Source: Bacteriovoracaceae bacterium
Lineage (GTDB): Bacteria > Bdellovibrionota > Bacteriovoracia > Bacteriovoracales > Bacteriovoracaceae
DNA length: 64,000 bases
Direction: 5' to 3'
Assembly: GCA_947446575.1 (NCBI GenBank)
Contig: CANFHC010000005.1
Span: 1 to 64,000 of the forward strand
Of this stretch, positions 45,790 through 54,946 are shown in pieces (positions within the stretch are counted from its first letter, which is position 1; each line of letters starts with the position of its first letter). The notes under the pieces are model-generated. The model was not told the origin of the DNA. It did not search any database and was given only the letters and a program-made list of their open reading frames with translations. The position numbers and the translations under genes are program-made.

Positions 45790-46453
45790 TTGTTCGATTA
45801 ATCATGGGGTGTATTTCGTCTGTAGGTCCCCAGTCACTATCAGGATGAAAAGCGATTATATTCATGCACTCTTCTTCAGTGTCAAACTTATGTTTTACGA
45901 AGGGGGGAATATAAAATACATCACCAGTATTTAATTTTTCAGTCTTTGCGTCACTCACACAATTTCCACTACCAGATAAGACAATTCCAAATCTAAAACT
46001 TGGATGATGATGAGACGTTTGTTTTGTATGAACAGGAAAATGTAAAAGATTAAGACAAGGTTCTCCTAACCGACTGGGAGAAAGTAAAAGTGAGTCGCTA
46101 CAGCCATCTATGTAGCTAAGACGACCTATTTCCTCAACTGGGCCCCCTAAAGTATTTAATGAAGAGAAATTCTTAACAAAAATTTGAATTGCTTTAGATT
46201 TCTCATTGAGAGTTATAACTCCAGGCCCATTTATACTAAAATACATTCCCTCAGAGATTTGAGCATTCAGCGAATTGGTCTTAATGCAAGCAGTTCCACT
46301 TTGTAGATAAAAGTAACTAGAACCGCCGACATTTTCTAATTTAGATTCGTTTTTTTTAGTACTATGTAAGGTTAAATAAAAGTTTAAATTATTGAAAATT
46401 TCATTCTGTGAAAATTTTTCTCGGCCAATAATAATAGTGCTCTTCACAAACAA
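45782..46453 (-). CDS. Two-domain cupin protein
   Basis: 223 residues with two cupin-like halves. The C-terminal half has HTKQTSHHHPSFRFGIVLSG and GDVFYIPPFVKHKF, the two conserved cupin motifs with metal-binding histidines. The N-terminal half is degenerate. It may be a small-molecule or metal-binding enzyme. It lies 19 nt downstream of the B12-type radical SAM gene and is likely co-transcribed. Confidence 0.78.
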   Translation of the reverse strand: MFVKSTIIIGREKFSQNEIFNNLNFYLTLHSTKKNESKLENVGGSSYFYLQSGTACIKTNSLNAQISEGMYFSINGPGVITLNEKSKAIQIFVKNFSSLNTLGGPVEEIGRLSYIDGCSDSLLLSPSRLGEPCLNLLHFPVHTKQTSHHHPSFRFGIVLSGSGNCVSDAKTEKLNTGDVFYIPPFVKHKFDTEEECMNIIAFHPDSDWGPTDEIHPMINRTII

Positions 46454-46471
46454 CTCCTAAGTTTTAAGGAT

Positions 46472-48025
46472 TCAGCGATATCTGGCTTTTTCATAAACAA
46501 TCGTTTTGGGCCTGATTATTCTATTCAAGAGATTGACTAAAATATTTTTTGATTCAATCGCCAACATCCACCATCCTCTAACCCTGAACTCATTATATGA
46601 GTCACGTTTAATCATTTTTGTGAAATTAACGAGAATAAATGGATTAATAAAACTTGGAAAAAAGCGAATAAGATTATGGTTGACACAAAAATCAATAAAA
46701 AATTTAGGCATCAATGGTAAGAGAACTATAAAGGCATGATACTTTCGAGAAAGAGAATCTTGCTCAAGTTCAGTTCCACCGGCGATATGCCCTCTGGTGT
46801 GCTGAGCAGTTTCTAATTTGTGAATTTGTTCTGGAGATAATAGTTTTTTCTCCTTTGCGATACTCAAAATCTCTGTTGATGGGTAGTAACGAAGCCAGAA
46901 GGCGTATATGTGCCAAGGATTTCCTTCACTCAATAGACGTACAGTAGCATCCAAGTCTTCTTTTGTTTCTGTTGGCAAACCAATGATGATGTCGACAGTT
47001 GTTCTTATGCGAAATTTTCTAAGTGCTTTCATCGCAGTATAAATTTGTGTATCTTTCGTTTTGCGGTGGAGGACATCTTTTCGAAGGTGCTCGGCACCAG
47101 ATTGAATTCCCATTTCAACAGCATCGCATCCACTATCAGCAAGGAGTTGTGCCATTTCGTCATCAATAGTATTAGGATAAACCCAAGCAAAATATGGTAA
47201 ACCAACTTTTTCTTTGTAAAGAGGACAAAATTCTCTTAACCAATTTCTGTCGTAACTAAAATCTTCATCGTTAAAACGAACATGCTTAATATTATATTTT
47301 TTTATTGCCCAAAGTATTTCATCAACAACATATTGGGGACTATGTCTTCTTGCCCATTTTTGAGTTTGCTTCACTTCTTCTTTGTATAGTTTTATTGATG
47401 TATTGTTATCACAGAATGTACAGCGGTACGGGCATCCTCTTCCAGACATAGTGGTGTATCCATGATTTAAGTAAGACATTTCATTGTAATACAAATCTTT
47501 ATCAGGAAAAGGTAGTACATCCAAATCTTGAATTAAAGGGCGCATTTGATTAATTTTAATAACACCATTTTCTTTATATCCCAATCCTAAGACTTCAGAA
47601 AATTTTAGTTTTCCTTCAAGGGCATGAACAAGATCAAGAAGGGTTTCTTCTCCTTCTCCGCGAACAATGAAGTCAACGCAATCATGTTTTAAACATTCAT
47701 CGGGGTGAAAAGTCGAATGAGTATTTCCAAATACAACTGGAATTTTTAGATGTTTCTTTATTAGGTTTGCCCATTTTAACCCCCAGGTTAAATCGTCTGT
47801 GACAGCAGAAATTCCAATTAAATCTGGATTATGCTCATCAATTTTTTTTAAAATTAATTCAGGGTCTGAAAATATTTTAGAAAGAAATGGGTATTGAACC
47901 CAAGGATTGTCGAATAAGTTGGGGTCATTGACTAGAGCAACTTCATGGCCTGCAGCTTTGAGGAATGCAGACAAGCATTGAATGCCGCCCATTTCTTGTT
48001 GGGGGTTTAAGAATAAAATTTTCAA
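46472..48025 (-). CDS. B12-binding-domain radical SAM protein (BchE-like class)
   Basis: 517 residues. The N-terminal ~140 residues have the cobalamin-binding-like fold with NPQQEMGGIQCLSAFLKAAG, IGISAVTDD and FIVRGEGEETL. The radical SAM motif CPYRCTFC (198-205) follows, then FNDEDFSYD and EMGIQSGAEHLRKDVLHRKT. Such enzymes methylate or cyclise unactivated carbons. A substrate cannot be named. The region after 400 is a hydrophobic/basic tail that may lie at the membrane. Next to a bicupin and a TVP38-like gene. Confidence 0.85.
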   Translation of the reverse strand: MKILFLNPQQEMGGIQCLSAFLKAAGHEVALVNDPNLFDNPWVQYPFLSKIFSDPELILKKIDEHNPDLIGISAVTDDLTWGLKWANLIKKHLKIPVVFGNTHSTFHPDECLKHDCVDFIVRGEGEETLLDLVHALEGKLKFSEVLGLGYKENGVIKINQMRPLIQDLDVLPFPDKDLYYNEMSYLNHGYTTMSGRGCPYRCTFCDNNTSIKLYKEEVKQTQKWARRHSPQYVVDEILWAIKKYNIKHVRFNDEDFSYDRNWLREFCPLYKEKVGLPYFAWVYPNTIDDEMAQLLADSGCDAVEMGIQSGAEHLRKDVLHRKTKDTQIYTAMKALRKFRIRTTVDIIIGLPTETKEDLDATVRLLSEGNPWHIYAFWLRYYPSTEILSIAKEKKLLSPEQIHKLETAQHTRGHIAGGTELEQDSLSRKYHAFIVLLPLMPKFFIDFCVNHNLIRFFPSFINPFILVNFTKMIKRDSYNEFRVRGWWMLAIESKNILVNLLNRIIRPKTIVYEKARYR

Positions 48026-48028
48026 ACT

Positions 48029-48793
48029 TTAGACTCCTCTAGAGCAATTCTTAGCAATTAGTTTATTCTTGAAAATCTTAACACAATAAAATAATAAACA
48101 TAATCCGAGAAAGATTAATAAAAACTCCCATTTATTTTTAGCATTTAGTTTGGGGGCACCAGACAAGAAAGCTCCGAGACTGTTCAGTAGAGTCACGTCA
48201 AAAAATACTCCAATGATTGTTGTAGAAATGTAGAATCCAAAGTTTAGATTAAGAAAACCTAAAATAATATTTACGACACCGAAAGGAAGCAGAGGACTCA
48301 GTCTTAATAAAATCATAAAGAGGTAATTATTATTAGATAAGTTTTGTGATAACATAATAATTTGTTTTTCATATTTCTTTTTAATTCTTGAAAGAGGAAG
48401 CTTTTGTCCCAAAAAATATCCTAAACATCCACCAGTAATTGTAATTGAATAAACAATGAAAGTTCCTCTCCAGAAACCAAAAAGAGCGCCCGCAATAGTG
48501 TTGAGTAGTGTGCAACTACCTGGGATACTTAAGGTTGAAGCAGTCAAGTGTGCCAAGCAAAATATAAGTACTGTGCTGAGTGAGTGTAAAAGATAATATT
48601 CTTTGAGTAGGTTTAAGTTTGCGACTAACCAGTTGGAAGCCGGATACTGGTCCGATTTTGTTAACAACCAAAAAACCATTCCCATTAAAACGAAGAGAGA
48701 AATAGCAGATAATATATGTCGCTTAAATTTACTTATTAATAACCTCTTTCGTTTTAACTTTATATTCTTTAAGTATCTCTTTAATTTTACCAC
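48029..48793 (-). CDS. TVP38/VTT-family membrane protein
   Basis: 254 residues with about six hydrophobic segments. The central IPGSCTLLNTIAGALFGFWRG and LLRLSPLLPFGVVNIILGF blocks are typical of the SNARE-associated/VTT domain. Family members are proposed to move lipids across membranes. The start is uncertain: it overlaps the upstream JmjC gene by 65 nt, and no better start was seen. Confidence 0.8.
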   Translation of the reverse strand: MVKLKRYLKNIKLKRKRLLISKFKRHILSAISLFVLMGMVFWLLTKSDQYPASNWLVANLNLLKEYYLLHSLSTVLIFCLAHLTASTLSIPGSCTLLNTIAGALFGFWRGTFIVYSITITGGCLGYFLGQKLPLSRIKKKYEKQIIMLSQNLSNNNYLFMILLRLSPLLPFGVVNIILGFLNLNFGFYISTTIIGVFFDVTLLNSLGAFLSGAPKLNAKNKWEFLLIFLGLCLLFYCVKIFKNKLIAKNCSRGV

Positions 48794-49790
48794 CAGAATG
48801 CGCCCAAATTAAATTTGTATCTATTTTTCCATATTCCATGGTTTTCCAAATAGGGGGATTGGTAGATAAAATTCGTAATAAAGAAAGTGAGAAAGAAGCT
48901 TTTATAGCAGCCCTTAATGAAGAAAAACGATAACCGACAGCTATAGAATCAGTTAGGTTTTCAACAAAATGCCAAGTGTTGGGTGGAACATATAGAACGT
49001 CTCCGGGGCTAAGATGGGCCTCATAAGCTTGGGCATATTTGTATAAAGGGAATTTTGTGTGATCAGGCGAATCGACTTCAACAGGACTTTTTATGTAGGC
49101 TGTGTTGGAAATTGTAGGATAAATTAATGCTGAATCTTCAGCAGAAAAAAGAGTCCATTTTTTTTCACCAAAAATTTGTACATAGATATTACAAGGCTGA
49201 TCAGTGTGGAGCAAAGTCTTGTGTGATTTCCCCCCCAGAAACATATAGTAAGTATTTGCGAAAGTTTTTTCACCTTTCATATCTTGAAGCCAATCCATAT
49301 CCAAATCAGAAACAAGTTCGGGGTTGTTTTCAAGCAGGGGGCTAAAGCGCAAGTACTTATCACCTCCATTTTTAATATTATTAATTAATTCATTGACTGT
49401 TAAAAATTCATGATTTGAATTTTCTTCTCTAGAAGTAAGGCCTGAGGCGTTTACAATAAGAATATTTTTCTCACCATATCCAAATTTAAAATAATCAAGA
49501 TTCCACTTTTTTGTACAGGCCCAATTTTTAGCAGCTCCACTGAAAATTACAGGAGTTGATTTTTGAAAATAATTTTTTTTAAAGTCAGCCGCTGAAAGAT
49601 TATCTATTCGATCAATATTTATTTTGATTGGTGGGGGGAGCTTGGAAAGTCTCTTTAGAAGTCTATTTAAAAATTTTAATTTGAAAGGAGATATTGGTTT
49701 GAAAACTCTTGTTCCAAGAAGTTGTTCCAGTATTAGGAAAGAATGAAAAATAACTCTTTCTAAAAATGTAACGTTGGAAGTTTTTCTCAT
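48729..49790 (-). CDS. JmjC/cupin-8-type 2-oxoglutarate oxygenase
   Basis: 353 residues. Iron ligands are HTD at 195-197 (LLHTDQPCN) and histidine 274 in LYVPPNTWHFVENL; FSGAAKNW and GDVLYVPP are family blocks. These enzymes hydroxylate proteins, peptides or small molecules. A start 26 codons earlier is in frame, but it would leave only 5 nt between divergent genes; the ATG used has GGAAAG upstream and leaves room for promoters. It is the third oxygenase of the accessory region. Confidence 0.82.
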   Translation of the reverse strand: MRKTSNVTFLERVIFHSFLILEQLLGTRVFKPISPFKLKFLNRLLKRLSKLPPPIKINIDRIDNLSAADFKKNYFQKSTPVIFSGAAKNWACTKKWNLDYFKFGYGEKNILIVNASGLTSREENSNHEFLTVNELINNIKNGGDKYLRFSPLLENNPELVSDLDMDWLQDMKGEKTFANTYYMFLGGKSHKTLLHTDQPCNIYVQIFGEKKWTLFSAEDSALIYPTISNTAYIKSPVEVDSPDHTKFPLYKYAQAYEAHLSPGDVLYVPPNTWHFVENLTDSIAVGYRFSSLRAAIKASFSLSLLRILSTNPPIWKTMEYGKIDTNLIWAHSGGKIKEILKEYKVKTKEVINK

Positions 49791-49873
49791 ATAGCTTTCC
49801 GGTACCTGAATTCTGTTATATAATAGACATTTACTATATAGTTTAAACGAATAATGAAAGGCACGCACCTATT
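49791..49873. promoter_or_regulatory. Divergent promoter region between the JmjC and GT28-like genes
   Basis: Highly AT-rich, with TATAAT at 49819 on the + strand and TATATA-type boxes on the other. No convincing -35 box for either direction. Assigned as the shared regulatory region because both flanking genes start away from it. Confidence 0.35.
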
Positions 49874-50956
49874 ATGACAGGCAAGTCTACATTACCTAAA
49901 AAAATACTAATTTCTTGTGCAGGACTAGGGATGGGCAATGCGTCTCGCATTGCTGCTATTGTCGAAGCATTACTGGAACAATCAAATATTAGTGAAACAA
50001 AAATAGTTCTCAAGGTTATTTCCTGGGGGGCCGGATATGCTTTCTTGCGTGAATTTAAAAAAGAAAATGGTTTAGATTTTGAATTGAAGCAATTGGAAAG
50101 TTATTCACAAGCGCAATCAATAATTAAATTTTTAAAAAAATATGTCAATAATACAAAGTTGCTTAAAAAAGAAATATATGCTTTTGAACCCAATGTTTTA
50201 ATCCTTGATTCGGATTATCATTTGCCCAGCTATTGGCGAATAAGGTGTCCTAAAGTTTTTATCGGTCAGGCTTTAGATGTTGTTGAAAGAGCTAGGAAAT
50301 CTCATTATCAATATCAAAACATAACAGAAAAATTCAATATGTTTTTTAGAGAAAAAATGGATTCTCTCTATCAAGTATTTTTTTCAGATTTTTTAATTGT
50401 ACCTTCCTTTAATCCGTCAATTTCTAAAAATTCCAGGATTAAAAAAATATCATTAATTGTTAGAAAAGAATTTCTAAGTAAAAGAGAAAAAAGATCAAAT
50501 GGAAAAAAAATTGCCATTTTGTTAAGTGGATCAGAAATTGAAAAAAATGCTTTTATGGAAATAGGGTATATGTTTAATGTAAAAATTTTTACTCCCAACT
50601 CGCTTGGGAACTCATTTCTATGCCACTCGTCTGCTCTAGATGAATTCGATATTGTTTTTACTCAAGGTGGTTTGAGTTCAATTTCCGAAGTGCTATCGCG
50701 TGGAATCTTTGCTGTTGTTTTTCCAATTAAAAATCATCCAGAGCAAGTTTTAAATGCATTAGAGGTTGAGAGATTAGGCTTAGGAATAAGAGCGACACTA
50801 GATGATTTAAAGGATTTTCAATATTTCTCAGATAAATTATTTTTGAATAAATTAAATGCTCAAAGTCAGGTAATAAAATTTTCAGGTGCAAAAGAAGCTG
50901 CTGCTTTTATTTTTCACCTATTTAACATCTTCAGCGAAGTAAAAACTAACCATTAA
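49874..50956 (+). CDS. GT28/MurG-like glycosyltransferase
   Basis: 360 residues. The N-terminal GLGMGNASRI is the glycine-rich acceptor-side loop of GT-B enzymes of the MurG/GT28 type. The C-terminal FTQGGLSSISEVLSRGI and PIKNHPEQVLNALEV match the UDP-sugar-binding half. Acceptor unknown. Its end overlaps the convergent redoxin-monooxygenase gene by 39 nt. Confidence 0.8.
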   Translation: MTGKSTLPKKILISCAGLGMGNASRIAAIVEALLEQSNISETKIVLKVISWGAGYAFLREFKKENGLDFELKQLESYSQAQSIIKFLKKYVNNTKLLKKEIYAFEPNVLILDSDYHLPSYWRIRCPKVFIGQALDVVERARKSHYQYQNITEKFNMFFREKMDSLYQVFFSDFLIVPSFNPSISKNSRIKKISLIVRKEFLSKREKRSNGKKIAILLSGSEIEKNAFMEIGYMFNVKIFTPNSLGNSFLCHSSALDEFDIVFTQGGLSSISEVLSRGIFAVVFPIKNHPEQVLNALEVERLGLGIRATLDDLKDFQYFSDKLFLNKLNAQSQVIKFSGAKEAAAFIFHLFNIFSEVKTNH

Positions 50957-52831
50957 ATTACACATTTCTGAACGATCAACTCTCTGTCCCCAAGGCACAT
51001 CTTGTGTAGGGTCAGGATTATAGGGGTTTTGGGTAGAGTTATCGTACGTACAAGATCCAGTGAATCGTGATCCTTTCTTAATAAAGATTGGGCTTTCCAG
51101 ACTTAATCCCGCACCTGTATGCCATCCATAATTATAATTCGGAATAGATAAAAAAACCCTTTGTTCATTTTGAATTGGTTCTTTATAACTTAATTTTACT
51201 GATTTTCCTCGCATGTGCAAATGCCCTCCAAAAGAGACAATAAAAACGTCTTTGCTAAAAGTGACTTCTTTTGTATCTACCGTAAAATTGTTGGCGTTAG
51301 CAGGAATCTTAAACGAAATATTTGCCAACATTTTTACTCTTAATTGAAGCGGTTTTTTGGGGAGAATATTTCGTTGATAAAAATCTAGAGATGACTTTTC
51401 TGTTTCTGCTCGACCGGATCCCATATGGTGAGATTCCAGGATAATGTACGATCCTTTTGGAATGAATATATTTGCTTTTGAATCTACAAAAAATGGCTGA
51501 CTGCGCCCCGCAGCCCAGACCTGAGCCCGAAAATAATTCGGATTCATTTTTTTCTCATACTCTGTAATAGCAGTAAGTTCAAACAGGGAAATGTTACCGT
51601 CAGGTTTGGTGTTGATCGTATCATTGGGTCGCAGTTTCCTGAATTGCTCTGACGATTTTTTATAAAAAGATAGTGGCTTTGAAACTACAAGCATGGCCAC
51701 ATGGTGCAGTTGACGTAGATTTGTTGAGTGAAAGTGAATAGCGCCTATCCACATATCCCTAGGAGCGGCTTCACCTATTTGGGTGTAGATATATTCAGTA
51801 TTTCCTTGGGGCGGAATTTTTATTTCATGATTCATCGAGAGGGAATAAGCTTTTTTAAAATTGTTTTCAATAAATACTTTCATGTTATTTTGTTTATTTG
51901 CACTGTTTAAGAGTGGATCGGTAATTCCGTCTCTTGGAGCACCTTGATCAATCCATTTAATAAGTGTTCTTTTTTCATCAAGAGATAACGATATATTGTT
52001 TTTATAACTTCCATAATATGTATCTGCACTAAAAGGAGGCATTCTCTCTGTAAGTATGGTTTCTTTAGACATTTCTATCCAACTTCTAATTTTTTCATAA
52101 CTATTCAATGTAGGCAGAATCCCACTTTCCTCAACATGACATTTAAGGCATTTTGTTTTCCAAATGGGAGCGATTACCTTTTCATAAGAAAGGGGTGTGG
52201 AGGGAAGTGGTGTTATTTCACATCCATTAGTATTAGTTTTGGTAAGTTGTGTTGTCTTATTGGCTAAAAAATTTTCTAGAAAATTACTCAGTGAATTTTG
52301 ATTTGGTGAGATGATAGGGCCTCGATATACAATTTTCCATTCATTGGGATCTAAGACTATTGCTTCTCCCGAATGAGTAATTCCTAGAATTTCCGAAATT
52401 AATTTTGATTGATCAATGAGAATGGGGAACGGAATATTGTTTTGTACTGCAAGATTAATTAGAGAAAGTCTTGAATCTTCTTTTTCAGAATTAAGGTAAA
52501 AAAAGGAAATTTTTTTATTCAGATATCTTGAATAAAGTTCATTGACCAAAGGAATTGTTTTTCGATCATTTTCACAGTTGCGTTGCTGTCCAATAATAAC
52601 GATAGCCTTTGAGTCGAGATTTCTATAGAGCTCGTGGAAGACCCCATTTTGATCTAAAAGTGAAAAATTATTAATCTCTCCTTTGGCATTAGTTATTCTC
52701 GTAGATTTAAATCCATAACCAAGTGGTATAAAAGTTTTATTACTATTCGTAAAAAACCTTGATGAATTTAAAAATCCAACAACTAATAAGGCTGGCATTA
52801 GAGTAAAAAGGAAGATTTTTATTTTGTTCAT
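50918..52831 (-). CDS. Redoxin - cytochrome c - copper monooxygenase-like fusion, copy 1
   Basis: 637 residues with an N-terminal membrane anchor. A redoxin-like domain (about 45-190) carries a single cysteine at RNCEND. A haem c site CLKCH lies at 228-232. The last 300 residues have a PHM/DBM-like set of copper ligands: HH at 376-377, HH at 468-469, HLH at 537-539 and Met623 in RVDRSEMC. Known type-II copper, ascorbate-dependent monooxygenases use this same ligand order. The function of such fusions is not established. Two further copies are encoded at 59-63 kb. Confidence 0.82.
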   Translation of the reverse strand: MNKIKIFLFTLMPALLVVGFLNSSRFFTNSNKTFIPLGYGFKSTRITNAKGEINNFSLLDQNGVFHELYRNLDSKAIVIIGQQRNCENDRKTIPLVNELYSRYLNKKISFFYLNSEKEDSRLSLINLAVQNNIPFPILIDQSKLISEILGITHSGEAIVLDPNEWKIVYRGPIISPNQNSLSNFLENFLANKTTQLTKTNTNGCEITPLPSTPLSYEKVIAPIWKTKCLKCHVEESGILPTLNSYEKIRSWIEMSKETILTERMPPFSADTYYGSYKNNISLSLDEKRTLIKWIDQGAPRDGITDPLLNSANKQNNMKVFIENNFKKAYSLSMNHEIKIPPQGNTEYIYTQIGEAAPRDMWIGAIHFHSTNLRQLHHVAMLVVSKPLSFYKKSSEQFRKLRPNDTINTKPDGNISLFELTAITEYEKKMNPNYFRAQVWAAGRSQPFFVDSKANIFIPKGSYIILESHHMGSGRAETEKSSLDFYQRNILPKKPLQLRVKMLANISFKIPANANNFTVDTKEVTFSKDVFIVSFGGHLHMRGKSVKLSYKEPIQNEQRVFLSIPNYNYGWHTGAGLSLESPIFIKKGSRFTGSCTYDNSTQNPYNPDPTQDVPWGQRVDRSEMCNLMVSFYFAEDVK

Positions 52832-52834
52832 GGT

Positions 52835-53464
52835 TTATTCACCGTGAATTGTTTTAAATTCATTCAAGTTAGAGATTGTGAAACAAATGGCGCAACTAAT
52901 AGGAGTTGGGTAAAAAATCTTAGAAAAATTGAAACCTAAATGAGACGCAATTCTCTTGTAAGTTTCTGCGCTTCTAATTTGGACAGGACATTTTTTTAGT
53001 TTGTGATGTATTTTGTACATTCTTCCTCCGATTCCAGAACGCGGTACAAGAATTACCAGCCGACCATTAGGTGCAATGCTAGCAAGAATGTTTCTAAAAA
53101 CTTTTTCTGGATTATCAACGAACTCCATGACCCCGGCTGCGAGGACTAGGTCAAATTTTTCAGAGGATACGAAGTTTTCAATTGAATCAAGGACATATTC
53201 AATTCCATTTAATTTAAGTTGTTCAACCATGGCCGGTGAAGAATCAACTCCTAAGACATTTATTCTGTATTTATTTTTGAAGAATATTGAATAAAACCCA
53301 GCACCACTCCCTAGATCGAGTAAGCTCATTTTGCTATTGGGAGATAATAGAAAATCAATAGTCTGTAATTCTCTTTTTCGAAAAAAAGACCAAAAAAATG
53401 ATTGGCTATTTTTTAAATAATCTTGAGCGCTTTTTTCAAAATATTGGATCACTTTTTCGCCCAA
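52835..53464 (-). CDS. SAM-dependent methyltransferase (class I)
   Basis: 209 residues. SAM-binding motif I LLDLGSGAGFYSIFF, then VDSSPAM and VLAAGVMEFVDNPEKVF, the Methyltransf_11 pattern. Substrate unknown. It overlaps the upstream methyltransferase gene by 16 nt and lies 3 nt before the redoxin-monooxygenase gene, so they form one operon. Confidence 0.88.
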   Translation of the reverse strand: MGEKVIQYFEKSAQDYLKNSQSFFWSFFRKRELQTIDFLLSPNSKMSLLDLGSGAGFYSIFFKNKYRINVLGVDSSPAMVEQLKLNGIEYVLDSIENFVSSEKFDLVLAAGVMEFVDNPEKVFRNILASIAPNGRLVILVPRSGIGGRMYKIHHKLKKCPVQIRSAETYKRIASHLGFNFSKIFYPTPISCAICFTISNLNEFKTIHGE

Positions 53465-54102
53465 ACAATGGCCCCTGGATTAAAGAGCGTAGATGATTCA
53501 ATTATATTTAGTGTATAGCCTCTAGATTGTAATAAATTGCAAATGAAGTCGTGAGTATAAGTTCTAGCCTTATAAGAATTTTCACCAATGTCACGATCCA
53601 TGAATTTGCGGTAGTACCAATAAGGGTTTATTTTGGAAACAGCTCGTGTTTCTGTATACGAAAATAAAATGTTTGGTGAATTAATTTTGTTAAATAATTT
53701 TAACATTTGAGATTCATCTAACCAGTCAGTTAAGCCTAAAAATATAGTCAAATTATATTCTTCGTAAGTTATATCTAATACATTACTGGCTATGAAATTA
53801 ACGTTGGGAGAATCTATTTTTATTTTAGCGGATTCAATTGCATTTTTTGCAAAATCGACTCCTTGATAGCTAGCAAATAACTTATAAATTTTCTTGGCCA
53901 AAACTCCACTTCCACAACCTAGTTCTAAAACAGACCATGAAGGCTCTACTCTTTTCTTTATTATATTAAATGAACGATTTAATCTTGAGCGAACTGTCCA
54001 AGATAAGGGGTATAGAATTAGCCAGTTCGAATATCGAAGAGTTTCCCACATTAAAATTTTTTTCTCCCAAAATTTTGAAATATAATCAGGATTTTTAATC
54101 AT
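53449..54102 (-). CDS. SAM-dependent methyltransferase (class I), second type
   Basis: 217 residues. Motif I is VLELGCGSGVLAKKIYKLF, with GVDFAKNAIESAK behind it. Weakly similar to its neighbour only in the SAM-binding core. Substrate unknown. It overlaps the deacetylase gene by 8 nt. Confidence 0.86.
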   Translation of the reverse strand: MIKNPDYISKFWEKKILMWETLRYSNWLILYPLSWTVRSRLNRSFNIIKKRVEPSWSVLELGCGSGVLAKKIYKLFASYQGVDFAKNAIESAKIKIDSPNVNFIASNVLDITYEEYNLTIFLGLTDWLDESQMLKLFNKINSPNILFSYTETRAVSKINPYWYYRKFMDRDIGENSYKARTYTHDFICNLLQSRGYTLNIIESSTLFNPGAIVWAKK

Positions 54103-54853
54103 TGAAATACCTTAAGAGCGCATTAAGTTCATTTATTCTTTCGTCTTGAAGTGGATCCGTCATGTTGAATTTATTAAAGTCATTAAATTTTGCAGGATGA
54201 ACAATCAAGTAATTAAATCGAGATAACTTTTTTCTTAGAGTGTTCATGCTAATTATATTTTTAGAAAGAATATATCCACAAGATTCAACGGTGGCACCAT
54301 CTGCATATTTTGATAGAAAGTTTGAAAAATATAAACCTTGTAAGTAAGTTGGCTTGTGCTCGAAGTCGCACATCGTACGAATATTTTTAATTCCATTTGG
54401 TGTTAATCGGGAGGCAATGCTCTTGAAAATAAAAGGTATTAAATGAATATGATGATGACCATCGAGACCTTCAATTGGAATCTTTAGATCTCTAAGTTTT
54501 ATGAGTTGGCATTCAAATTCATTACAGACTTCGTTGGTCGAAACTCTCGAGAGAAGAATGTTGGCAATCAATTTGGAAAATGTATAAAAGTTAGTTTTGC
54601 TTCTTGGATCTATAAGTGTCGAGTTGAGATTATTTAATGGTGATTTGTAGGTTAAATTAAAGTGTATATTAAATTTTAATCCAACTTCTTGATAGGTAAG
54701 TAATTCTGTCAGGCCAAATTCAAGAAAGTCAGAGTTGGCAGCACAAGAGACTGAGTAAAGTAAACCTCTTCTAGCCAATTCTAATATCCCTTCATTTATG
54801 CCAGGAGAAAAACCCCAGTCATCAGCACAAAGAATTGCTTTAACTTGTTGCAT
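54095..54853 (-). CDS. ChbG/HpnK-family carbohydrate deacetylase-like protein
   Basis: 252 residues. The family metal motif ADDWGFSPGINEGI is at the N-terminus (usually ADDFG), with FNIHFNLT, GLDGHHHIH and LIVHPAKF completing the YdjC-like active site. It probably removes N-acetyl groups from a sugar or lipid. First gene of the leftward operon with two methyltransferases and the copper monooxygenase-like gene. Confidence 0.85.
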   Translation of the reverse strand: MQQVKAILCADDWGFSPGINEGILELARRGLLYSVSCAANSDFLEFGLTELLTYQEVGLKFNIHFNLTYKSPLNNLNSTLIDPRSKTNFYTFSKLIANILLSRVSTNEVCNEFECQLIKLRDLKIPIEGLDGHHHIHLIPFIFKSIASRLTPNGIKNIRTMCDFEHKPTYLQGLYFSNFLSKYADGATVESCGYILSKNIISMNTLRKKLSRFNYLIVHPAKFNDFNKFNMTDPLQDERINELNALLRYFND

Positions 54854-54893
54854 GCTAATGCGCCCTTCCAGTTAGTCTGACTTTTTTTACTCT

Positions 54894-54925
54894 TTTTCTA
54901 TAATATGATATCATATTATAGAAAA
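54894..54925. promoter_or_regulatory. Perfect 32-bp palindrome, probable operator
   Basis: Each 16-nt half is the exact reverse complement of the other, with no spacer; the centre reads ATGATATCAT. TATAAT occurs on both strands within it. It lies between the divergent deacetylase and binding-protein-like genes. Palindromes of this kind bind dimeric repressors in many bacteria. A cruciform or terminator role is less likely because no T-run or loop is present. Confidence 0.75.
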
Positions 54926-54946
54926 TATTTGTTGCGAGAAAAAAGC

